Part shown: positions 45,615-57,545 of the stretch, piece by piece
Layout of the letters: each line of letters begins with the position of its first letter
Position numbering within the stretch: position 1 is the first letter of the stretch
From: Silene conica
Lineage: Eukaryota > Streptophyta > Magnoliopsida > Caryophyllales > Caryophyllaceae
Reading direction: 5' to 3'
Assembly: GCA_029255685.2 (NCBI GenBank)
Contig: CM055317.2
Span: 19,786,501-19,850,500 of the forward strand
Length of the DNA stretch: 64,000 bases
Position numbers and translations under genes: made by a program
Notes under the pieces: model-generated
Told to the model about the DNA's origin: nothing
What the model saw: only the letters and a program-made list of their open reading frames with translations
Database searches by the model: none

Positions 45615-46019
45615 TTATTACTATTATATTAGTATAGTGAGTAGTAAATCAGTTTTTAGATTTTACTTTTTAGACTTAGTTAAACAGCTTAAGCTCAAAC
45701 TTAGAAAGTCAGAATATATTTTAGGATTTTTTATTAAACCGGTTTAAAAATCGGGGTCCGATTTTGAATAAACGAGATCCACATCCACTCCGGTTTAACA
45801 CTAAAAAATGCGGTTCGGATATCGGTTTTTTTTTGCTCAGCCCTATGGACAGCTGCTCCACTAGATCTACCAAAAAACTAACTGGTATATTGACCTACCC
45901 CGATCTGTAGCCGAACAGGTGAATTCCAGAATAATACGAAACCCTATACTGTCTCGATTCGACCCAAATCCTGATGACAACCGTTCTCAAAAATCATGAA
46001 GGCATCGTGCCCTCTATGT

Positions 46020-47417
46020 CGTGCCTTGCGCTCCCACCGCGCCCTGCTCCAGGTTTGCGCGGATCTTTGTTTTACTTAAACGACATTGTTTTGGGTCGTT
46101 TTACTCTTTTGTAAACTAATATATAAGCCCAAAAACTTCAGTTTAGAAAGGGGATCTAGATTGAATTCAATTTTAGTGAGAGAAACACATTTTTTTCCTT
46201 TGTAATTTGTCACATTTTCTTCATCAATTAGAAGATTCAAACTTCTTTTGCCAATTTCCTTTGTTCTTCATATTTGATACATTTTCTTTCTTCTTCTTTC
46301 GTTTTATCATTTCTTTACTTGTTTACTCTTACTTTTTTTATTGTCTTTGTTCTTTATTATCTTCATGAACACAAGGTGTTTGATGAAATGTTTATGTGAA
46401 AGTTTATTCTTTTTTCTTAATGATGCAACCCTTATACTTTGTTAGTATTAGTTATAGATTAATTAGTGTTTACTTCATTGTTTGTTCATTTATATGCTTG
46501 TTAGTGTTTAGCTATCTTTTAAATATGTTTAGTTTCCAAGTTTCTATCTTTTATGTTTGTTTTGGTTTAATTAATATGATTAGTCAGTAGTTTTTTCACT
46601 AGGACTCGATTTAACCCCGACATGTGTAAGTTCCTTGATTAAATCTCATCTTAATTAGTTGTTGGGGGTGTAGTAAAGGTTGACTAGGGGATTTGTTTTG
46701 TCTTATGGGCTTAATTGTGGTAATTTTTTACTCTTGACCCTTGTCCGTTTGCGGGAGCCGATTAGGTTGAGAATCGGGTTACCATATCTACGTTTAATTG
46801 CCAACCTAGGTTGAGACCGAGAGGGAGAACCAAGGGAGGGCACCCCAAGTCTTGTGTTTGAAATCAACCTTCGGGAGAAGGGGAGGGATGACCCGGAAAT
46901 CATCGTGGGCTTATTGACCTTAGTTAATACTAGGCTACCTTGAGAATTACATGTGTTTTCGGGTAATTAGGTATTTAAACTTGGGATATCGACTTTCGAA
47001 CCCGAGAGGGGGTTAGTCGGGATAGCTAGTGTCCAAGCACGAACCAGAGAGGGAGGTGTTTGGCGAATTAGAGACGTTTTTCACTTTACATATCACTCTA
47101 ATAACTAATTAACGGGATTATGATAGTAAATGAACATGTCGGAGGTGAGATCGGATCCTAGGTCTTTCTTTATTGTTTAAGTGTTACTTATATTACTTGT
47201 TTCCTTAATTTAGTAGTCTTAGTTTAATTTATTTTTAGTTAGTTAATTAATTTAATGATAATCATCTTATTGATTGGCGTAGCTAACTTGCAATCTGAGA
47301 CCGACTAGTACTTGATTTTGACCTCCCTGTGGATCGACCTCGACTACCGTACTACATTAGCTTAGTTGAGTTTTATAAATATTGTTTGATGTGGGGGAGG
47401 GCGACAAACCCCACTAT
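46020..47417 (+). mobile_element. LTR-like segment (probable degraded or solo gypsy LTR)
   Basis: TATA-like AATATATAAGCCC near 46110 is followed by leader-like T-rich sequence. Late in the segment, the region around CCTCCCTGTGGATCGACCTC parallels CTCCTTGTGGTTCGACCCTT near the end of the LTR at 8384. It ends GGCGACAAACCCCACTATCA, which in reverse gives a TG start. GC-rich GTGCC-type repeats lie at its left. No matching TSD was found and the left boundary is uncertain. Small open frames inside are not supported as genes. Confidence 0.5.
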
Positions 47418-48180
47418 CAACCATAACTCATATAAAGTAATCACCATGTGTAGTAAGTATAGTCCATGTCACCGTAACTTCCTACAATGAAAAAAATACT
47501 CCGTGATAATGAAGAAGAGACATGCATGGATCTTGAACAACCATATATAGACCAACACCAAGAACTTCCATGTTACTCTGTATTGCTAAACAGAAAAAAT
47601 AATGAATCTTGGGGTTGTTGACATCCTTCGACATAAGCCATAACAACTCTTTCTACCACCACCAATAATAAACATATTACCAACTTACCGAGTACATAAA
47701 CTTGCGATTCTATTATTTACTAAAATAAAATTCATCATACACATTGGGCAATACGTAAAAAAAATCTCAAAACACACGGTTATTAAAGGAATGTGACTAT
47801 AACTGTATTTAGCAAATCGAGTTCGAAATAACACAATACCTTACTTATATATGCTGTATGGAGTTTAGTTTAGTAAATCTAGTTCAATGTTATCTCCATC
47901 TATGTGTTATACGATTGAAGAATATGATCTGTAAAACACATGAAATTAAAAATTAGCATTAGCAAACAATCTGAATACAAAATACTAAAGACATTTAAAG
48001 CAGTAAGCAATAAATCAAGATCTAATAATAATTTCCACATAGAATTGTTTTTATCATTTATAGAGAAATTATGTAAGTACATATGTTCAACTTGAATACT
48101 ACTACATCCTATCAACATTTTTTATTCACGTTAGGAGTTGTGTTTGGGTGGTGGTGTTCATATAAAATTTATCTATACAA
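47418..48180. other. Nothing recognised
   Basis: AT-rich sequence with no ORF of interest, no terminal repeats and no similarity to the other elements noticed here. Confidence 0.5.
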
Positions 48181-48279
48181 CTATATATCAACTAATTGAA
48201 TTAAATATATGAATATGTACCCAAAGTAACTCAGAGAAATTGGACTCTTTATAATCACTTGAAAAAGCTTCCTCCTAAA

Positions 48280-48504
48280 ATATAAGGATTTATATAGGGT
48301 AGGGTCTAGTGGATCTGGACCGAATCCAGGATCCGTTGTCATCCCTACCCGCAAGCTGTTCAAGGAGTTGGATATAAAGTTACATGTCTCGTCACGGAAA
48401 ATACCACCGTCCCCGGCTGAAACTCGGTTGCCTTTAGAAGCGTCATCAATATTTAGTTGAACCCACCCATGTGGCGGAGGAAGCCATCGAATAAAATTTT
48501 CCAC
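48280..48504 (-). pseudogene. LINE RNase H domain fragment
   Basis: The minus-strand frame reads IRWLPPPHGWVQLNIDDASK then GDGGIFRDETCNF. This is the N-terminal part of the RNase H domain that ends many plant L1-type LINE proteins (W-x-P-P-x-G-W, the D-x-A-S-K catalytic strand and a GGxxRD motif). It degenerates after about 60 codons and no reverse transcriptase precedes it, so it is a relic. Confidence 0.75.
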
Positions 48505-49049
48505 ATTAGAGGATCTTGGTTGCGGAATAAAGATATCAAAGTTATCAAGGCTCTGACCAAAAAAAAAAAGTTATCAAGGCCTTTTTAAGGTTTCGAATTG
48601 TTGGTGTAAAAATGCCTCTAGTGCCGTCACATTTCATACACAAGTAGAATAGTAAATGGTAATCTTATCTCAGGACCCAAGTTTGATCGCAACTCAAACT
48701 GATCCGATTTTAATATAACTCTATCCATATGTTTTTTACTTTACATTGATTACTAGCTTAGAACCCGCGCAAATTGCACAGAAATGCATTGTTGAATAGT
48801 TCTAAGTTTTGTATAGTTAAATGTTTAAAACGTATGAAAAATCAGAATAACATTGTTATCAACATGTTAGAATTAGTCAGGCGACAATTCATCTTTTGGA
48901 ATTGCAGACTTTGAGTAATATTTGGTCTCAGCTTTTATCTTTATTTATAAGTTCTTATTTTCCATTGCCCGACTATTACATATTTTCCCTTACTATCTAT
49001 TATTTTTTGACATATTTCAATTTGAGAACAATAATTGTTACATATCCGC

Positions 49050-49385
49050 AAATAGGCTAACCTGAGACCATAAATTGACCCAGACTACATCACCCGAATA
49101 TGACCCAAAATCCGAATTGATCTGACTCGGCCCGAAAATGTCCCGAACTCTTTTGACCCGTAACTAATCTAACCCGAAGTGGCATGATACGAAACCACCC
49201 AACTTGAAAATAACCTGAAAAAACAAAAGTCTAATGACCAAAATGACTTGAAATGAGATTTATTTCTAAATCATTGACCCAAAATGACCCGACCCAAAAT
49301 GATCCAACCGACCCGACCCTAATTATCTCGAAGAAATGATGAGTCAAACTGACATGACCCGAATTGTTCCGACAGAACCCAAAGT
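49050..49385. repeat. Degenerate TGACCCGA short tandem-like repeat
   Basis: Strings such as ATGACCCAAAAT, TTGACCCGTAAC, AATGACCCGACCC and ACATGACCCGAAT recur about every 8-20 bp across about 330 bp, mostly in one orientation. It looks like an expanded and decayed GACCCGAA/GACCCAAA microsatellite inside the Helitron. Confidence 0.7.
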
Positions 49386-50618
49386 AAATTACATTAACAA
49401 ATACTTCTTTACAAATAAGAAATTGTCGACCGAGTAATACTCTGTAGACGTCAAATTACTCAAGTAAATTCAAATAGATTAAAATTCTACACAATCAAAT
49501 AAAAAAAACTATAAACGGATATAAATAAAGTGATTCGATAAAATCATAAAAAGAGGAAGTATAATAATAATGTAATTTAATAATTACAATCAATATTAAT
49601 AAGAAACTAAGCAATGATTTTTATCATAAATAAAGAAATAATTAATGAGCGGGAAAATATTTAATTGATGACAGTCATGTGTTTAATGTATGGTTTCTCT
49701 ATTATAATTATATATAGATAGTCGATAGATATATAGATTGTATAATTTAATATCTCCTATATTAGTTTCTATTTGATTAAAAATAAGTCTTTCATAACAC
49801 AGACCAGTTACATACCAATTGTCTATAACATATAAGAATGCATAAAAAAAAATTCATATATACACAAGTGGTATGATATTTAACTTGTCTTAAACTTATA
49901 TATAATGTCATCTCATATAATTAAGAATTTGCGTTGATCCAAACAATTTTCAATATTTATTACTAATTAAACAAATAAAATAAATAATTCTTGATGTAAC
50001 AAAAATTGACCATTTTGTTCATGATTTTATATTTATAAAAGAAATAAAAAGATTTAATAACAATTTTTTTTCCAAGACACAAATTAATGGTCTAACTAAT
50101 ATTTCTTTTTGACAAATGATATTCTATATATTATCATAAATAAAAAATTTAAACTAAAAATATCAATAAAAGGGTTAAAAATAACCGCATTCACATAAAA
50201 AAAATATTGACCAAATCTTGCAACTTCGACAAATTTAACCTCCGTAGAATATATGAGACCATTGACACGACTACTTCAGGTTCATGTGAAAAAACTTATG
50301 AGGAAATTCAATAAGTGCATCAAAATAATGTAATAATATTGATTTATAATACTATAAAATTTAAAACGGGTTAACAATAGTACTATAATAATTTATAATT
50401 AATACTACGATAAATATTGTTATAATATGGCTGCTTATAACCCTTCATTATATCATATTATTATTTTTCGCTTATAATTATAAACATTCCATTATTGAGT
50501 CCATATTGATAGAATATTTTTAGATTATTCTCGGATAATAGTTTTGGCTGCTATATATATAAAGTTTTATATAGATAATATTTATGAAAAAAATGTCTAA
50601 ATCATCATTATCATTATA

Positions 50619-51963
50619 TCATTATATATATTAAAGAATCATGTAAAACTGTTGACGTGGCGCAATGTGGTTTCAGAAAACCACTTTTCGAGCCCTCTCA
50701 TTAACTCTCACAAATTTATTTTTTCTCGACCAATTAAAACTAAGATAACTGCCATGTCATCAACCTGGATATTTAATTAATTTAATGATTGGAATCTTCC
50801 ATGATAATAATCACGTAATCACGTGATATTATTGGTCATGCCAATTGACAAACAAAACATAAACAAAAAGATTCTCACCCGTGAAAATTGGTATATTTAT
50901 TATTTTTGTTTAGTAATTCATATTTTTTTTTATTCTACAAAATATTTTATAATTAATATGGAAAATTTATAATTTATAACTACTCTAATTTTATAATTTA
51001 TAATTTCACAAGTTATGTAATCATATTATTAATTTAATAATTGGAATCTTCCATGATAATCACGTAATCACGTGATATTATTAGTCATATGATTGTACAA
51101 GGCATGACCATTTTCAATAACTATCATAATAAATTATGTAAAACTCAAGAATGTATTTGTTACTTTATTGTTAGCTTATCAACTACCTGTAACTTTTTAG
51201 CATCTTCAGCATCCATAATAAGTTGCTTTTGCAATTCCTGTATTTTTAGTGAATAGTCTGTTTTGACACTTTAGTACTTCACTCAGATGAAGAATATAGG
51301 ACATCACGGCTGAAACAAAAAGATTCTCACCTACACTTTCTTAAGATATAGTCTGTTCTAATATTGTTTACAAGGACATTTTCGATAAACTATAATTTTG
51401 TCTTAGATTTTCCTTATTTGATGCAGTATTCAATTTTAATTTGTATTAGAACCTTTTTTAAGTTAATTTATCTTCTGTTTTAATTTATTTGTTCTTTTAT
51501 TCTTCTAGCTATTCGTCTTATAAATCTAACAATTTGATGCAACTAATATAATCACAATCTTTGACTACAATTTTCATTTTTTGTAATATAGAACTTAATT
51601 ATCTTAATTTTGATTTTTTTATAATTTATATAACTTGAGTTATTTAAATTTGTATGTTATAATTTTCTTTTTTGACTATGTCTTAATTATTTCATTTTAA
51701 TCCTATCTTACGTTTGTGACTCCTATTAACATTATGATGTGTTAGCTTATTAACTTACCTAACTTGAAGTTCTCAAAATGTGAATGTTATAATTTCCGTA
51801 TATATATTTTAATATATATAATGATATTATATTATTTATTTTTTATTTTGAAAAAGTACACATGTTCGAATAAATAAAATTGGTTATATAATAAGTAAAA
51901 TTTATAGTCATCTTTAGAAATAAATGTATACAATCCCGTGATTTTTCACGGGTGTTACACTAG
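50619..51963 (+). mobile_element. Non-autonomous Helitron nested in a Helitron
   Basis: The 5' end TCATTATATATATTAAAG follows an A. The 3' end is hairpin CCCGTGATTTTTCACGGG, GTTACA, CTAG, then T. The first 150 bp matches the Helitron at 2070 (GACGTGGCGCAATG, GGTTTCAGAA, CTGCCATGTCA). About 100 bp of interior sequence is duplicated (TGATTGGAATCTTCCATGAT at about 50785 and TAATTGGAATCTTCCATGAT at about 51037). No coding capacity. Confidence 0.85.
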
Positions 51964-52406
51964 TTGTATATTAAACTTAGGCAGGAAAATATTAATGTGG
52001 GAGTGATTGTGGAACTGACACATGTACAACGGACCCACAATTCTTCTTTTATACTTATATATAGATATAGATTCCATAAATGACCTGATAGTTGATCTCG
52101 AAAATAACCTAACCCGACTTAAAATTTTACAAATCAATTAGTAAAATAAGTTAGCCGTCTTATCTCTAACATTGCTAATTTTGTGTGATGAATTTCTCAT
52201 ATCTTATCACCGCTTTTGAGTAGTTGAAACACTCAACAATACCTAATCATGGATACCTTTCATCATCTATGATCTCTCTATTGATACATCAAATGCATCT
52301 TCTAAGCCATAATCAAATGTCAAATTATTACTGTTATTCCGATCATTATCACAACTTATTTAGGCTATTTGAATCCGAAATAGCTCAAACTTAAATGAGA
52401 GATTTA

Positions 52407-53330
52407 GGGGCCGTTTGGTTCAAACAATGGTGGAATAGATTCTAATACCAAGGAGGTATGGAGTTAGAATCTCATACTTATTAATGTTTGTTTGGTTTGA
52501 TTTCGTAATGGATTGTAAATGTCATTTTTATTATTTGATTCACATTTAGAATGGATTTCAAATTATTTCATTTTCTGTACCATAGATAACTGCAATTATA
52601 TTATTTTGAATTAAAATTAACTACAACAAAGCCAAAATTCAAATTAATCCATAAAAATCAATTGACTCATGTTCATATAATATGACAATAGCAAAATTAT
52701 TCTAAAACCGAAAAAAATCCACATAAAATGTTTTACGAAAAAATCCACATAAAATGTTTTATGAAAAAAATTTACATAAAATGTTTTATGAAAAAAATTT
52801 ACATAAAATGTTTTATGAAAAATACACAACTTTTTTTTATGACAAAAATCCGCATAAAATGTTTCATAAAAAAAATTCACCTAAAATGTTATAAAGAAAA
52901 AATCCACATAACATGTTTTATGAAAAAAATCCACATAACATGTTTTATGAAAAAAATTCACATAACATGTTTTATGAAAAATACGCAACTTTTTTCTATG
53001 AAAAAAATCCACACAAAATATTTTATGAAAACAATCCACATAAAATGTTTTATGAAAAATACGTAATTTTTTTTTTATGAAAAAAATTCACATAAAATGT
53101 TCTATGAAAAAAATCCACATAAAATGTTTCATAAAAAATAAGTATGTAATTTGGGATGAGGTGGAATGGAGTTAGAACCTTGGGTTGAGACATGGGTATG
53201 AAATTCCAAGGGTTTGGAATGGATTTAGAACCCCTTGGGTATCAAACTCCATTCCAAAAGGGTCCAACCAAACACTTGAATGGATGGAATCCATTCCAAT
53301 CCATTCCAAATGCCGCAACCAAACATCCCC
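52407..53330. mobile_element. Harbinger-type non-autonomous element with internal minisatellite
   Basis: Ends GGGGCCGTTTGGTT and AACCAAACATCCCC form 14-bp imperfect TIRs, flanked by TTA (52404-52406 and 53331-53333). Subterminal regions also pair (TCCATTCCAA-type on the right, TGGAATAGATT-type on the left). The centre (52713-53140) is a minisatellite. No transposase frame is present. Confidence 0.8.
52713..53140. repeat. 27-28 bp minisatellite, about 13 copies
   Basis: Units of the form AATCCACATAAAATGTTTTATGAAA are repeated about 13 times. Every few copies a longer unit with an extra AATACRYAAYTTTTTTYTATG segment occurs (about 52820, 52980 and 53055). Because the unit is close to a multiple of three in several copies, both strands show spurious repetitive frames (KIHIKCFMK and FHKTFYVNF); these are not proteins. 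Confidence 0.9.
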
Positions 53331-53335
53331 TTAAT

Positions 53336-53661
53336 TCTTTTTTTTTGTCAATGGAGAATAAAGGTTAGATCACAACATGGCCTCTTGGGCCAGATTATGA
53401 GCTACTACATTAAGAGCTAGAAATGAAAGATAAACCAAGGCAATGGAAAAACGAAAACAAGGTCTTGCAGTCTTATAGAATTCCTTGGATGTGTCGATTA
53501 ATCTTGATAAGACCTGCAAACGATAAGATAAGTTCCAGACAGTCCGAAGAGATCCTGAGATGAAAGATCTGATTGTCTCTTGCCCACTCTAAAACCCTTT
53601 TTATACTAAGAGCCTCATCTTGAAGGGCTGACTCGGCTTTACATGCCCTTCTGAACTTCAA
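53336..53661 (-). pseudogene. LINE 3' end: RNase H fragment and poly(A) tail
   Basis: The minus-strand frame 53661-53473 reads ALQDEALSIKRVLEWARDNQ then LRISSDCLELI, the second half of the plant LINE RNase H domain (E-A-L and S-D catalytic positions). A poly(T) at 53338-53346 on the plus strand marks the poly(A) end of a minus-strand LINE. It is 5'-truncated right after this domain, where the sequence switches to the opposite strand. Confidence 0.75.
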
Positions 53662-53769
53662 GCTGTTGTTCCTCCAGTATCATAGATCACACAGCCAACA
53701 GCCGCATTCAGGTTAAATTTCCAACCCGCGTCCACCTTCGCATGATGGCCCACACATGTTGCTAGGCGG

Positions 53770-54060
53770 GGTTTAGGAAGACATTCTAGATGCTCTTTGT
53801 GTGATGGCCATGAGGATCACGAGGAATCTTTGACTCACCTCTTCCGTGATTCTAGATGCTCTTTGTGTGATGGCCATGAGGATCACGAGGTATCTTTGAC
53901 TCACCTCTTCCGTGATTGTGACTTTGCTGCTAGAATTTGGGCTGGATCTTCTTTGGGGATTCGGAGTGGTTATAGCTCTCATGTTAATTGTGCTGAATGG
54001 ATTAGGGGGTGGATTGAGTATCTCATGAAGGTCCAAAAGGACAAGGAGGGTACCAGATGA
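53770..54060 (+). pseudogene. LINE zinc-binding (zf-RVT) fragment, inverted, with 66-bp duplication
   Basis: The plus-strand frame shows LCDGHEDHEVSLTHLFRDCD followed by FAARIW, the C-X2-(G)-H...E...H-x-F-x-C type zinc-binding domain that follows reverse transcriptase in plant LINEs. A 66-bp tandem duplication (53783-53848 and 53849-53914) repeats 22 residues in frame. The strand is opposite to that of the neighbouring RNase H fragment, although in an intact LINE both are co-linear. Confidence 0.75.
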
Positions 54061-54189
54061 ACGCCTATGTCGACTATACCAAAATCTAAACGAGATCAAC
54101 ACTAGAATCAGGTCCTTGTCTTGTTGGCGATCCTGTAAATGTCTGTCAACAAACTTAGCACCCTGACGCAAGAAAAAGCATATGCGCAT

Positions 54190-56140
54190 CGTCTTTCATT
54201 CCAAAGGGGCCAAAAGAGGCAACCATCACACTGGACATTTATATTACAAGCGGGATTGATCTGCAACAGCTGATATTACAATCTGCAAAAAGCAAGCCAA
54301 GAGCAGCCCAGCTGCCCAGGCCCCAGGCAATCGAACAATCCACAACTACTACTATTCAATGCATGACATAGCTTTAGACATCAACGCTTGATTCCCAGGG
54401 TTGAAATTACAAAGAAAGCCCTCAAGATGTACACATTCTTAATCATGGTCAATATCTTAGGCCCCTCGCTAACTTGAAATTATTATACACAACGATAGCC
54501 AAAATGTCAAAAAATGATGCAAGTATGCACCTTGAATGTCCAGATGAACATAAAAGGAACGGAACAGCCTGAGGACAAAGTGAATGAAAAGAAAACAGAT
54601 ATTTACAATATCAACTGGAAAACAATGCCCTCGCTGTCACGCCTTTCAGAGAACCCACGTCAAGCAAACTTGGTCACAAGATCTTTACTGCATTGCACAT
54701 ATATCAAACAGTTTACTTATTTTACACCAACAAAACCAACCCGCTCATCTGCTGCACCTCATTGCATCAAATACTTATGTCGAGCCATTTGCTGAGAGAG
54801 ATGTGTTCACTTCCTGCATAATTTTGAAAATATAGTGGTTAGTCTATTAGAGAGCTAATGATTATGCTCTCACAGTCTATCACAGCATGAACAATATTTG
54901 CTGCTAAATGAGAAGGCAAAGTCTTCAGCAGAAAGACATTCAAGAGATATCAGTATTTTAGCTCAAAACACCACATATAGTTACGCGGTTTCGCAGTTGG
55001 TCTAAGACAGAAGGAAAGTAGGAAACACACCGGCATCCTACGGAGTATTAGACAAGAGTTATTCCCACAGTCTTATATGGAGTAATAAACTTCCTATGTC
55101 TGTTTTGCATAAAAAATAAGCAGCATCATAATATGTGGCTAGAAATGAAAGTTAGTTAAAGATGCAGGGTCAAAACTATACTGAACAAAAATAACCATCA
55201 AATACTGCATTTATTCATGGATGACCCAAATTAGAAGACAGGAATTTTATTGACGGACAAAGGGAGTATTAACTAAGGATTGGCTAGAGACTTTTTTCGT
55301 TCTTAGTTAAGCCACTATCCCACAGCTCAATCTGCATTAAATAATTTAAAATGTAAAAAAGCTAAAACTCAGAAGCCCATATTCCAAGATAGGTATCAAA
55401 TAAGAGACTCTACATATCAAGGTGTGATCAAACTAAAAAGTTTAACCAAGACAACAAATGTAGGTGCATCAATGACCCATTCTTAACAAATAGAAACTAC
55501 ACTGTTCGAACATTACCTTTAAGGCTTTAATTAAAAGTACCCCAATTACCCTTCCAGGCAGGTTTAATCAGAGACAAATCAAACACATGCAATTTTAATG
55601 TATATAAACGTAATGAAAAGGAGTGATTGCATCCTTTTTTTGGTACAAGAGTTTTTAATCCTCTGCTGCGACAAAGTGGTAGCACACTCTCAGTCTCTCA
55701 CCAACTGGTACGTTTAAATTCCCAAGGGGAATTGAACCACTGATACCAAGTAGACCAATACCACCTAACCAACATTACTACATTACCACATATGACACAG
55801 TCCACTGCCTTCACCATTACCTCCAAACCTATCACCATCTGTCATTGTTGTGCAATGGAGGACATCAGCATGTTATAGGCCTTAGGCTATACCTCAACTT
55901 GTTGTTACACTCCTAATCAAAATTTTCTCTCCACATACCGATTGCACCACCATGCCCACTCATATATCTGATAGATTCCATCACCTTCACAACAACATTA
56001 CCACGATTCCCCAGTGGCTAGTCTGGCTACTGCCTATAGTGGAGTATGGAAGGTTTAATGTTAGTTACCTTGATCTTGCGTTGAAAATGTGTCTCTAAAT
56101 GACTCATTGATGTTTGCATTAAGAATTACATCGAGCGATT
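54190..56140. other. Non-coding; no gene recognised
   Basis: No domain-bearing frame. At about 55640-55770 the minus strand has a TGGTCTACTTGG and GGTTCAATTCCCC order, resembling the A- and B-boxes of a SINE, but the tail is weak and no TSD was found. Short frames at 54514-54835 look random. Confidence 0.5.
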
Positions 56141-56141
56141 G

Positions 56142-56453
56142 CTAACTGAAAATATAAACATCACGCTGATAAGCTCGTATTTTTACCGTTAATTGTCGTA
56201 TTTTAGTTCGAATAAGTCCACAATTGAAGCGATTAACGCGTGAATTATACCCCTTTTGCCAATTCCAAGGATAAAGCTCTTTAACCAAGTTTTGATGAGG
56301 TTTGTCAAAGGTTGATTGAAGCTCCAAAGAAGCAAGGGACCAAGCATTACATGAATAGAGGAAGAAGCCATCCAAAGGAAAGTGTAAAAGGAAAAATTGA
56401 AGACCCACTCCAGCACCAAAACCGCACCGGGTGGGACCTACGGCACCAAAATT
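56142..56453 (-). other. Possible internal stub after an inverted LTR
   Basis: On the minus strand the LTR end ...GGGCGTGTCA is followed by AATTTTGGTGCCGTAGG, which resembles a decayed Athila-type PBS (TTTTGGCGCCGTTGCCGG). The 115-codon frame here has no recognised domain. It may be a leader fragment of a gypsy-like element. Confidence 0.4.
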
Positions 56454-57545
56454 TGACACGCCCAAAACGTCGCACTTAAAGACGCGCAAATTAACGATTT
56501 ATATACCACAAAACGTGCTAATTATAAAACGAGTATAGCAGCAAGTAATGGGATCGAATGCAAGAGAAGGGGGTATTGCAAATGTCTTTCAACTATGTAA
56601 ATAGAAAAGCTAAGACTAACTAATGACAAGAATGTAGGGGGGGTGGGGTTGGTTGAGAATGCAAACAAAAGCAACAAAATTCAAATAAGAGTGAGTAGCA
56701 AGTAACAAGCAATTAGCAAACAAAAGACTTTATGAGATGGAAATTATCAAATTGAGAAAGAACTTAACCCAATCCTATTAGTGGTCCTCTAATGGTTGAT
56801 CATTGACTCAATTACTTCCCCCAATTACTATCATTATCCTATTATGAGAATTACTTCTTTAAATCTTGTTAAATAAAAGCAAACGACAAGGAAACCACAC
56901 TTAATCATCTAACCGACTCGAATTACAACCCAAGTAAAAATCACATACATTGGTTCATAAAACAAGAAGATAAAAGCACAAAAGATTCAATGGGGGTAAT
57001 TTGGCACAATGAAATCACAATTAATACGTAATCACAAGTTAACTCATTTCTTATGGACAAGATAAGGGGGACATCACACTCACTAATCTAACCACAAGTT
57101 GTTGCTTAAATAATCACAAGAAAAACACACTTAATGATTCGAACAACAATGAGATTGGGAAATTAATAAGAATAAGCAACAAGGAAATCACACTTAATCA
57201 CCTAATTCAAACAACATTCTCAAAATCAAAACAATAAACACAAAGGAATTAAAAATAATAATAATAATAATTAGGGAAAGATTAAGAGTCTTACAACCAA
57301 AAGACTACACCTTTTCGGAAAGGATTAAGAGATGGAGTTTAGCTCTCCATTCTAGATCTAAAAACCCAATTAAAAGATAATTCCACAATTACAAGCTTAA
57401 TTCCCCCCTAAAACCAAGGATGATAGATGATACTACCCTAAAAAAGTTCATCTCATATATAGTCCTAAAACAAAGAAGGATTAATGGGCTTTAACATTGA
57501 GGGAACCTTGTAATACAAACGCAAAAACAGCACAACAGGAACCCT
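56454..57545 (-). mobile_element. LTR-like sequence, left arm of a large inverted repeat
   Basis: In minus orientation a promoter-like segment with TATATATGAGATG (about 57458-57446) precedes about 1 kb ending in GGGCGTGTCA at 56454, as expected of U3-R-U5. Positions 56454 to about 57277 recur inverted at 57546-58338. The segment 57278-57545 (with the TATA) is unique and forms the loop of the palindrome. Confidence 0.65.

Larger units (their letters stand above)
37483..45845 (-). mobile_element. Decayed hAT transposon (8.4 kb) with nested insertions
   Basis: The left end TAGGGCTGAGCAAAAG (37483) is matched by the inverted right end TTTTGCTCAGCCCTA (to 45845). The flanks are CGGACAGC (37475-37482) and TGGACAGC (45846-45853), an 8-bp TSD with one mismatch, as expected for hAT. 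Subterminal CCGGTTT/AAACCGG motifs are dense at both ends (37500-37650 and 45735-45830). A fragment of the hAT transposase C-terminus lies near the left end on the minus strand. The interior carries a Harbinger MITE, Helitron sequence, a Mutator-type MITE and an old copia LTR, and no intact transposase. Confidence 0.8.
48753..52065 (-). mobile_element. Helitron, minus orientation, hosting a second Helitron
   Basis: The minus-strand 3' end has CTAG at 48753-48756, with a degraded hairpin (CTGTGCAATTTGCGCGGG) beside it, followed by T. The minus-strand 5' end begins TCTATATATAAGTATAAAAG at about 52065 (a second TC lies 6 bp further out), followed by GGGTCCG and TGTCAGTTCCAC. The plus-strand Helitron 50619-51963 is inserted near the 5' end. 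No Rep-helicase frame is present. Ends are moderately secure; the pairing of these two ends is inferred. Confidence 0.5.

Noticed and set aside
45972..47417. Precise solo LTR with TG...CA ends starting TGATGACAACC
   Set aside because: The flanks (AATCC on the left, ACCAT on the right) do not match as a TSD, so boundaries were left approximate.
52728..53066. 112-codon ORF with KIHIKCFMK repeats
   Set aside because: It is produced by the 27-28 bp minisatellite; the opposite strand has an equally repetitive frame.
55640..55770. Second SINE
   Set aside because: A- and B-box-like strings are present in the right order, but no clear poly(A) end or target duplication was found, so it is mentioned only in the region note.
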